Origin: Candidatus Microgenomates bacterium
GTDB taxonomy: Bacteria; Patescibacteriota; Microgenomatia; UBA1406; GWC2-37-13
Length of the DNA stretch: 5,530 nucleotides
Direction: 5' to 3'
NCBI GenBank assembly: GCA_015491205.1
Contig: WFWI01000079.1
Coordinates: 1 to 5,530, forward strand
In this document: piece after piece, positions 1-4,687 of the stretch
Layout of the letters: the number at the start of each line of letters is the position of its first letter
Numbering within the stretch: the stretch's first letter is position 1
The notes under the pieces: model-generated
Databases searched by the model: none
What the model was told of the DNA's origin: nothing
Seen by the model: the letters and a program-made list of their open reading frames with translations, nothing else
Position numbers and translations under genes: made by a program

Positions 1-18
1 ATTATATACCAAAACAAA

Positions 19-46
19 TTAGCAATTTCTTTTAAAGTTTGCTTAA
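19..46 (+). promoter_or_regulatory. Degenerate CIRCE-like inverted repeat upstream of groES
   Basis: Seen: arms TTAGCA (19-24) and TGCTTAA (40-46) lie in inverted orientation and the whole site spans 28 bp. Known: the HrcA operator CIRCE is TTAGCACTC-N9-GAGTGCTAA, 27 bp long, and typically sits just before groES or dnaK. Compared with it, the left arm matches 6 of 9 positions and the right arm about 7 of 9 if one extra T is allowed. The outer dyad can be extended to 16-25 and 39-49. Inference: this may be a decayed or lineage-specific HrcA site. The inner CTC/GAG part is missing and the region is very AT-rich, so chance resemblance is a real alternative. Confidence 0.3.
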
Positions 47-80
47 TTTCAAAATTCAAGCATTTAAAATTTAACTTTCA

Positions 81-107
81 TTTTATAAGTTTTTCTATCA
101 AAAGTCT
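81..107 (+). promoter_or_regulatory. groES leader with TATAAG box, no Shine-Dalgarno
   Basis: TATAAG at 84-89 could be a -10 box, with the ATG 24 nt downstream of its first base, which would give a very short leader. No convincing -35 lies 16-18 nt upstream. The 15 nt before the ATG contain no GGAGG-like sequence. The same TTATAAGTTT block occurs at exactly the same distance before groEL, so it may be a real promoter or translation signal rather than chance. Confidence 0.4.
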
Positions 108-416
108 ATGGCAAAAGTAAATGGATCAAAAATAAAACCTTTGTTTGATTACGTTTTAGTAAGACCTTTAGAAGAGGAAGAAGTTACTCCATCAGGCATA
201 GTTATTCCAGATACAGCAAAAGAAAAACCTCAGGTGGGCGAGGTAATGGCTGTTGGCCCTGGAGCTTTGAATGATGCTGGTAAACAGCTTCCAATGATGG
301 TTAAAGTTGGGCAAAAAGTGATTTATAAAAAGTGGGGAGGTAATGAAGTTAAGGTTGGCCAGGAGGAGTGGCTCTTGATAGAGCAAAAAGATATTATGGC
401 AGTTGTTGAGGATTGA
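108..416 (+). CDS. groES: Co-chaperonin GroES (Hsp10/Cpn10)
   Basis: GroES forms the heptameric lid of the cytoplasmic GroEL ring and closes the folding chamber after ATP binding. The 102-residue protein has the family order: PLFDYVLVRP at residues 11-20 (the usual Arg of PLxDRV is Tyr), the mobile loop at about 22-40 with the GroEL-binding hydrophobic stretch GIVIP (30-34), VGPG (49-52), VKVGQKVIY (65-73), and the C-terminal IMAVVE strand (96-101). It is a few residues longer than typical (about 95-97) because of an N-terminal extension MAKVNGSK. The ATG at 108 is chosen because the next in-frame starts would remove the conserved first strand. It is 34 bp from groEL on the same strand, the standard groESL order. 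No Shine-Dalgarno is visible. The identification is secure. Confidence 0.98.
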   Translation: MAKVNGSKIKPLFDYVLVRPLEEEEVTPSGIVIPDTAKEKPQVGEVMAVGPGALNDAGKQLPMMVKVGQKVIYKKWGGNEVKVGQEEWLLIEQKDIMAVVED

Positions 417-423
417 AGCTTGA

Positions 424-450
424 AATTATAAGTTTATTTTTTAAAAGCCT
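424..450 (+). promoter_or_regulatory. groEL leader, near copy of the groES leader
   Basis: The 27 nt before the groEL ATG match the 27 nt before groES at 20 positions, including an identical TTATAAGTTT (426-435) at the same distance from the start codon, and AAAAG near the ATG. The match continues through the first nine coding bases, ATGGCAAAA. TATAAG (427-432) with TTGTTG at 403-408 and an 18-nt spacer would make a weak internal promoter. No Shine-Dalgarno is visible. Confidence 0.4.
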
Positions 451-2082
451 ATGGCAAAACAAATTATATTTTCAGAAGATGCAAGGAAAAAACTTGCAAA
501 AGGAGTTAATATTTTAGCTAAGGCCGTTGTTACAACTTTGGGCCCCAGGGGTAGAAACGTTGCCCTTGATAGAAAATGGGGTGCTCCAAATGTTATTCAC
601 GATGGTGTAACTGTTGCAAAAGAGATAGAGCTGGCTGATCCTTTTGAAAATATGGGAGCGCAGCTTGTAAAAGAAGCCGCTTCAAAGACCAATGATGTTG
701 CAGGGGATGGAACAACTACTTCTACTCTTTTAGCTCAAGCCATTGTCAATGAAGGTTTGAAGAACATTACTGCAGGTGCCAATCCAATGATTTTGAAGCG
801 TGGGATTGAGAAGGCAGTTGAGGCAGTAGTTGCTGAACTTAAAAAGTTTGCAAAAAGAATTCCTCTTGAGGATAAAGAAGCTGTTGCCCAAGTTGCTACT
901 ATTTCAGCTGGAGATGAAGAGATTGGAAAGCTTATTGCTGAGGCGATTCAAAAAGTTGGAAAGGATGGAGTTGTGACAGTTGAGGAAGGAAAGGGTTTGA
1001 AGATGGAGATCGAGTATAAAGAGGGAATGGAGTTTGATAGGGGCTATGCCTCTCCTTACTTTGCCACTGATCCGGAAAAAATGGTGGCAGAGATTGAGGA
1101 TCCTTATATCTTGATCACTGACAAAAAGATTTCAGCTGTTTCTGACATCCTGCCGTTTTTGGAGAAGATTATAAAGGTAACTAAAAATATCGTCATAATT
1201 GCAGATGAAGTTGAAGGAGAGGCTCTGGCAACCTTGGTGGTTAACAAGCTTAGGGGGACATTTAACGCCTTGGTTGTTAAAGCTCCTGGCTTTGGAGACA
1301 GGAGAAAGGCAATGCTTGAGGATATTGCATATTTAACTGGAGGTACAGTAATTTCCGAGGATCTGGGGAAAAAGCTTGAGAACGTTGAGCCTGAGGATTG
1401 TGGAAGAGCTGATAAAGTTTGGGCTGATAAAGAGAATTGTCGCATAATTGGCGGTAAAGGAGATCCCGAAAAAATAAAAGAAAGGATTGCCCAGATAAAG
1501 AGAGAGATTGAAGAGACAACCTCTGAGTTTGACAAAGAAAAGCTTCAGGAAAGATTGGCAAAGTTAACAGGAGGAGTGGCTGTGATAAATGTTGGTGCAG
1601 CCACAGAAGTTGAGCTTAAAGAGAAAAAAGAAAGGGTAAATGATGCAGTTTCTGCTACAAAAGCAGCCCTTGAGGAAGGGATTGTCCCTGGGGGTGGAGT
1701 TGCGCTCTTGAGAGCCAGGGCTGTTCTTAAGGATTTAAGAGAAAAGGTTGAATTTGAAGAGGAAAAGACAGGAGTTGATATAGTTTACAAAGCTTTGGCT
1801 GAGCCAGTAAGAATGCTTGCTAAAAATGCAGGTGTTGATGAAGGTTGGGTTGTGAGAAAAGTTGAAGAGGCTAAAGAAAAAGACTATGGATTTAACTGCT
1901 TGACTTTAGAGTTTGGATCAATGTACAAGTTTGGAGTTGTTGATCCAGTAAAGGTTGTTAGAACAGCTCTTGAGAACGCAGCCTCAGTTGCCAATATGAT
2001 CCTTACCACTGAGGCTTTGGTAACAGATATTCCTGAGAAGAAGGAGGAGAAGGAAGGAGCAAGCTCCACGCCTGAAATTTAA
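451..2082 (+). CDS. groEL: Chaperonin GroEL (Hsp60/Cpn60)
   Basis: This is the ATP-driven double-ring chaperonin that encapsulates and folds cytosolic proteins together with GroES. The 543-residue protein aligns over its whole length with E. coli GroEL. The ATP site includes TLGPRGRN (29-36), D51 (E. coli D52), GDGTTT (85-90) and the hydrolysis residue D398 in RVNDAV. The apical domain contains APGFGDRRKAML (278-289), and the equatorial return contains EEGIVPGGGVALL (408-420). All catalytic residues are present, so it looks functional. The C-terminus is unusual: in place of the Gly-Gly-Met repeat tail it ends in a charged segment, EKKEEKEGASSTPEI (529-543). The gene is 34 bp after groES and is followed 30 bp later by a strong terminator, so the operon has two genes. 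Confidence 0.99.
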   Translation: MAKQIIFSEDARKKLAKGVNILAKAVVTTLGPRGRNVALDRKWGAPNVIHDGVTVAKEIELADPFENMGAQLVKEAASKTNDVAGDGTTTSTLLAQAIVNEGLKNITAGANPMILKRGIEKAVEAVVAELKKFAKRIPLEDKEAVAQVATISAGDEEIGKLIAEAIQKVGKDGVVTVEEGKGLKMEIEYKEGMEFDRGYASPYFATDPEKMVAEIEDPYILITDKKISAVSDILPFLEKIIKVTKNIVIIADEVEGEALATLVVNKLRGTFNALVVKAPGFGDRRKAMLEDIAYLTGGTVISEDLGKKLENVEPEDCGRADKVWADKENCRIIGGKGDPEKIKERIAQIKREIEETTSEFDKEKLQERLAKLTGGVAVINVGAATEVELKEKKERVNDAVSATKAALEEGIVPGGGVALLRARAVLKDLREKVEFEEEKTGVDIVYKALAEPVRMLAKNAGVDEGWVVRKVEEAKEKDYGFNCLTLEFGSMYKFGVVDPVKVVRTALENAASVANMILTTEALVTDIPEKKEEKEGASSTPEI

Positions 2083-2112
2083 GAGGAAGTATAGTTGAGA
2101 AGTTTTAATTTT

Positions 2113-2145
2113 AAGCCCCCCGCCTAAAACGGCGGGGGGCTTTTT
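2113..2145 (+). terminator. Rho-independent terminator of groESL
   Basis: A perfect 12-bp stem, AAGCCCCCCGCC (2113-2124) with GGCGGGGGGCTT (2131-2142), encloses the 6-nt loop TAAAAC and runs into TTTTT (2141-2145). It lies 30 bp after the groEL stop and stands out as GC-rich in an AT-rich region. This is a textbook intrinsic terminator for the chaperonin operon. Confidence 0.95.
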
Positions 2146-2147
2146 CC

Positions 2148-2170
2148 ATTTCTAACCCCGCAGGTTCGGA
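2148..2170. repeat. GC-rich 23-nt direct repeat, copy 1
   Basis: The sequence starts ATTTCTAACCCCGCAGG and ends TTCGGA. It is identical over 23 nt to copy 2, whose start is 43 bp further on. It begins two bases after the T-tract of the groESL terminator. Inside, AACC and GGTT can pair around the loop CCGCA. No coding frame or known RNA family is recognised. Confidence 0.85.
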
Positions 2171-2190
2171 GCGGAGCATCTCAATGGCCT

Positions 2191-2215
2191 ATTTCTAACC
2201 CCGCAGGTTCGGAAT
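2191..2215. repeat. GC-rich 23-nt direct repeat, copy 2, with hairpin
   Basis: This is identical to copy 1 over 2191-2213. With two more bases it folds into a 10-position stem (arms 2191-2200 and 2206-2215, loop CCGCA) containing one T/C mismatch and one G-T wobble. The 20-nt spacer between the copies (2171-2190) is unrelated to the repeat. With only two copies and a short repeat it is not a CRISPR array; a REP-like or other dispersed palindromic unit is more likely. Confidence 0.85.
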
Positions 2216-2272
2216 AGTAAGAGATTATTATTTATGTTCAGATTGACAAAAATTAACATTGAAGGAAAGTTT

Positions 2273-2294
2273 TGTGTACGTTATTATGTACACA
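2273..2294. promoter_or_regulatory. TGTAC-core dyad over the antitoxin start, probable autoregulatory operator
   Basis: Seen: TGTGTAC (2273-2279) and GTACACA (2288-2294) form a perfect 7-bp inverted repeat with an 8-nt spacer. Within it, the hexamers TGTACG (2275-2280) and TGTACA (2287-2292) have centres 12 bp apart. Known, from memory: the E. coli yefM-yoeB operator is built on TGTACA cores, and the P1 phd operator also contains GTAC-centred palindromes. Inference: the Phd/YefM-like protein encoded here binds this site and represses its own gene. The ATG at 2286 lies inside the site. Confidence 0.55.
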
Positions 2295-2498
2295 GCAGTG
2301 AATAATTTTTTGACGCTTACAAAAGCGAGGGAAAATATTTTTCAGCTTGTTAAAGAGCTTGAGGCTCCGGGGAGATATTTTGTTTTGACAGAAAAAGGAA
2401 AGCCTAAGGCAGTACTTGTTTCTTGGGAAGAGTTTGAGTCTTTAATGGAGACTTTAGAGGTTACGAGTGAGACTTCTAAGAGTCTTCTTTATACTTGA
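2286..2498 (+). CDS. Phd/YefM-family antitoxin-like protein (orphan)
   Basis: Known: Phd/YefM antitoxins bind DNA as dimers through an N-terminal fold, neutralise a partner toxin (Doc, YoeB or similar) with a flexible C-terminus, and repress their own operon. Seen: from the ATG at 2286 the protein has 70 residues, with LTKARENIFQLVKELE (11-26) and VLTEKGKPKAVLVSWEEFE (33-51), the standard family core. The C-terminal tail is only about 20 residues. An alternative GTG at 2274 (74 residues) has AAGGA at 2262-2266 with a 7-nt spacer, so it may be the true start; a TTG at 2259 is less likely. No toxin gene follows: the next 160 bp are an A/T repeat and a promoter region. Its stop TGA overlaps the first bases of that repeat, so loss of the tail or of a partner gene is possible. 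The family is fairly secure; antitoxin function is inferred. Confidence 0.82.
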   Translation: MYTAVNNFLTLTKARENIFQLVKELEAPGRYFVLTEKGKPKAVLVSWEEFESLMETLEVTSETSKSLLYT

Positions 2499-2590
2499 AG
2501 TTAAAAATTCAAAATGCAAAATTAAAAATTAATTTTTAATTTTGAACTGCAATTTTGCATTTTTAACTTTTAATTTTTAATTTACTTTCA
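2496..2590. repeat. A/T-rich inverted repeat, family copy 1
   Basis: This is a compact palindromic element of about 95 bp. Its core is a perfect 28-bp palindrome (2517-2544). Outer arms AAGTTAAAAA...TGCAAAATT on the left and their complement at 2551-2570 also pair, with a 7-nt insertion in the left arm. The left edge (2497-2515) matches 3984-4002 at 18 of 19 positions, and 2531-2552 is identical to 4051-4072, so the two elements are related. Edges TGAAGTT and ACTTTCA form an imperfect terminal inverted repeat. It contains the stop codon of the antitoxin gene. It may serve as a terminator or be a small non-autonomous repeat; no transposase is present. Confidence 0.8.
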
Positions 2591-2619
2591 GTTTTTGGCC
2601 TTATTTGGTGTATACTTAG

Positions 2620-2625
2620 TATAAT
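2620..2625 (+). promoter_or_regulatory. Probable -10 box for the nucleotidyltransferase gene
   Basis: A consensus TATAAT sits 39 nt before the start codon. The best -35 candidate, TTGGCC at 2595-2600, is weak and has a 19-nt spacer. The box overlaps a 13-bp odd palindrome, TATACTTAGTATA (2611-2623), which could be an operator or chance in AT-rich DNA. AGGA at 2645-2648, 10 nt from the ATG, could act as the ribosome binding site. Confidence 0.5.
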
Positions 2626-2658
2626 TTTTATGTGTGGGAATAATAGGACATTGATTAT

Positions 2659-4005
2659 ATGCTCAAGCTTCCAGAATATGTACAAAAGTTTATGCGAGCC
2701 TTTAGGGACAAAGGCTATGAGATCTATTTAGTTGGTGGAGGTGTAAGGGATTTGCTTTTGGGAAAAGAGACTAATAATTGGGATTTTACAACGAGTGCCA
2801 AACCAGAGGAGATTTTAAAGCTTTTTGAAAATGCTTTTTATCACAACAAATATGGCACTGTTACAGTGCCAATAAAACTTAAAGATAAAACTCTTCTTTT
2901 TGAAGTCACACCTTTTAGGAAAGAATCAGGTTATTCTGATTTTAGACATCCTGATAAGATTGAGTGGGCAAATACAGTGGAGGAAGATTTGGCTCGTAGA
3001 GATTTTACAATAAATGCCATAGCTTTTGATGGAGAAAAGCTTATTGACCCTTTTGGAGGCCAGAAAGATTTAAAAAATAAAATTATTCGCGCAGTTGGAG
3101 AGCCTGATAGAAGATTTCAAGAGGATGCATTGCGGCTTATGCGCGCGGTTCGTTTTGCCAGCCAGCTTGGGTTTCAGATAGAGCCAAAAACTTATCAAAG
3201 CATAGTGAAAAACGCCTATCTTATTAAAAATATTTCTTGGGAAAGAATAAGGGATGAGTTCTTCAAAATTCTGCAAAGCCCTTATTCTGCAGATGGCATT
3301 TTGGTTTTAAAAAACACTGGTCTTTTGCACTACATTTTGCCCGAACTTGAGGAGTGTTTTAAAACACCTCAGAAAAGCCCAAAAAGGCATCACATTTACG
3401 ACGTTGGGACTCACTTGGTTGAGTCTTTAAGACACTGTCCTTCAAAAGATGTAATTACCCGCTTTGCAACGCTTATTCACGATATTGGAAAGCCAAAGAC
3501 GTTTAAAAAAACTGAGGAAGGGGTAATAACTTTTTACAACCATGAGGTTGTTGGAGCAAAAATTGCTGACAGAATTGCCCGCAGATTCAAGCTTTCAAAC
3601 AAGCAGAGGGACAAGTTAGTAAGGCTTGTGAGATTCCACCAGTTTACAGTGGATGAAAAACAAACAGATAAAGCTTTAAGAAGGTTTATTAGAAATGTTG
3701 GTAAAGAAAATTTAGAGGATATGTTGGCTTTGAGAGTAGCAGACAGAATTGGCTCAGGCGCAAAGCCAAGCTCCTGGAGGCTTGAGCTGTTTAAAAAGAG
3801 ATTAAAAGAAGTGCAAAAACAGCCATTTTCAATAAAAGACCTTAAGATTGATGGCTACGATGTTATGAAAATTTTAGGCCTCAAACCCGGGCCAAAGGTG
3901 GGAGAGGTTTTGAAAAAAGTCTTTGAGAAGGTTGAGAGGGGAGAGGTGAGGAATGAGAGGGAGGAGTTGATTGAGGAGGTTAAGAAGTTAAAAGTTCAAA
4001 ATTAA
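2659..4005 (+). CDS. CCA-adding-type tRNA nucleotidyltransferase with HD domain
   Basis: This is a class II nucleotidyltransferase of the CCA-adding/poly(A) polymerase family, which builds or repairs the 3'-CCA of tRNAs in the cytoplasm. The 448 residues contain, in order: VGGGVRDLLLGK (25-36); the metal motif region NNWDFTTSAKP (39-49); RRDFTINAIAFD (113-124); DPFGG (130-134); the nucleotide-template motif EDALRLMRAVRF (155-166, EDxxR at 155-159); and an HD phosphohydrolase domain with H252, LIHDIGKPKT (272-281, H274 D275), NHE (294-296) and H327. Oddity: the catalytic DxD is N40-W41-D42, so the first metal-binding Asp is Asn (codon AAT). If that is real, activity may be reduced or altered. 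The last residues KLKVQN come from an A/T repeat. The family is secure; whether the enzyme adds CCA, CC, A or poly(A) is not resolved. It has its own promoter candidate and ends facing the hydrolase gene. Confidence 0.93.
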   Translation: MLKLPEYVQKFMRAFRDKGYEIYLVGGGVRDLLLGKETNNWDFTTSAKPEEILKLFENAFYHNKYGTVTVPIKLKDKTLLFEVTPFRKESGYSDFRHPDKIEWANTVEEDLARRDFTINAIAFDGEKLIDPFGGQKDLKNKIIRAVGEPDRRFQEDALRLMRAVRFASQLGFQIEPKTYQSIVKNAYLIKNISWERIRDEFFKILQSPYSADGILVLKNTGLLHYILPELEECFKTPQKSPKRHHIYDVGTHLVESLRHCPSKDVITRFATLIHDIGKPKTFKKTEEGVITFYNHEVVGAKIADRIARRFKLSNKQRDKLVRLVRFHQFTVDEKQTDKALRRFIRNVGKENLEDMLALRVADRIGSGAKPSSWRLELFKKRLKEVQKQPFSIKDLKIDGYDVMKILGLKPGPKVGEVLKKVFEKVERGEVRNEREELIEEVKKLKVQN

Positions 4006-4105
4006 AAATTCAAAATTGCAATTCAAAGTTAAAAGTTGTGAAAGTTTTAAAATTTTTAATTTTGAACTGCAACTTTTAATTTTGTACTTTAAACTTTCAA
4101 CTTAT
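3983..4105. repeat. A/T-rich inverted repeat, family copy 2, between convergent genes
   Basis: The left arm, starting GAAGTTAAAAGTTCAAAAT at 3984, is an imperfect reverse complement of the right arm ending AAACTTTCAACTT (4091-4103), with internal insertions. The element is about 120 bp and carries the 22-nt block shared with copy 1 (4051-4072). It encodes the last residues and stop of the nucleotidyltransferase on the + strand and of the hydrolase on the - strand. Its position between convergent genes and its fold suggest that it works as a bidirectional terminator; this is inferred, as it lacks a GC-rich stem. Confidence 0.75.
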
Positions 4106-4687
4106 TTTGAAGTCCTCTCCGTGTCCTGGGAGAAACATTGTATCTTTAGGTAGTTTCCGTAGCTTCTTTATTGATTCAAAAAGGTCGATTTTGCTGCTGT
4201 AGGAGAAGTCGTATCTGCCGATTCCATCTTTAAAGATTGTATCTCCTACAAAGGCAAATTTTTCTTTTTCAAAGTAAAAACATACACCACCGGGAGTATG
4301 GCCAGGAGTTTTTATAACTTTAAATTCAAAAGGCCCAATTTTCATTTTTCCCTCTTTTAAAAACTTTATTTTTTGCGGTTTTATAACCCCTGGTTTGTAT
4401 CCTAAAAAAAATTTAGCTGTATCTTCAAGCCTTTCTATCAAAAAAATATCTTGTTTGTCAATGTAAAAGGGAATTTTAAAAGAAAGCTGTATTTCGCCAA
4501 CCGCCATCACGTGGTCAAAATGCCCATGGGTGGCAAGAAGCGCCAAAGGTTCCAGCTTTTCTCGCATTAATTTTTCTAAAATAAAGTCTGCCTCGTCAGC
4601 GGGGTCAATTATAAGGGCTTTGCCCCCCTTTGCCAGTATATAACAGTTAGCTTTAAGTTCACCAAGGGGAAGTTTTATTACTCTCAT
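4097..4687 (-). CDS. MBL-fold metallo-hydrolase (glyoxalase II/YcbL-like)
   Basis: This is a metallo-beta-lactamase-fold hydrolase of the small glyoxalase II-like group; the substrate cannot be read from the sequence. The full dinuclear metal site is present in 196 residues: THGHFDH (53-59; H54, H56, D58, H59), H130 in KTPGHTPGG, D149 in FVGDTIF, and H189 in LPGHG. The N-terminus NCYILAKGGKALIIDPAD (14-31) is also typical. The protein ends seven residues after the last metal ligand, with EDFKIS, and lacks the TTxxxE...NP-like tail seen in many relatives; the final codons and TGA lie in an A/T repeat. The ATG overlaps the secF stop as ATGA (4684-4687), and only a weak GAGAAAA precedes it, so translation is probably coupled to secF. 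There is no signal peptide, so it is probably cytoplasmic. Confidence 0.93.
   Translation of the reverse strand: MRVIKLPLGELKANCYILAKGGKALIIDPADEADFILEKLMREKLEPLALLATHGHFDHVMAVGEIQLSFKIPFYIDKQDIFLIERLEDTAKFFLGYKPGVIKPQKIKFLKEGKMKIGPFEFKVIKTPGHTPGGVCFYFEKEKFAFVGDTIFKDGIGRYDFSYSSKIDLFESIKKLRKLPKDTMFLPGHGEDFKIS

Noticed and set aside
414..416. UGA recoding (Gly code of some CPR groups)
   Set aside because: TGA ends groES, the antitoxin, the hydrolase and secF at the expected family lengths or close to them, so the standard bacterial code fits.
1104..1561. Two overlapping minus-strand ORFs of 143 and 94 codons inside groEL
   Set aside because: They lie antisense to a fully conserved groEL reading frame, resemble no family I recognise, and have no ribosome site or neighbour context.
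2148..2213. CRISPR array
   Set aside because: There are only two repeat units, of 23 nt with a 20-nt spacer, and no cas genes are present.
2157..2215. tRNA gene, suggested by the T-arm-like GCAGGTTCGGA
   Set aside because: No acceptor stem, D-arm or anticodon arm can be built around either copy, and the motif is explained by the repeat.
2243..2248. TTGACA as the -35 of an antitoxin promoter
   Set aside because: No -10-like hexamer lies 15-19 nt downstream; the nearest TATTAT is 33 nt away.
2259..2261. TTG at 2259 as the antitoxin start
   Set aside because: It has no Shine-Dalgarno, and the GTG at 2274 (with AAGGA) or the ATG at 2286 fits the family's N-terminus better.
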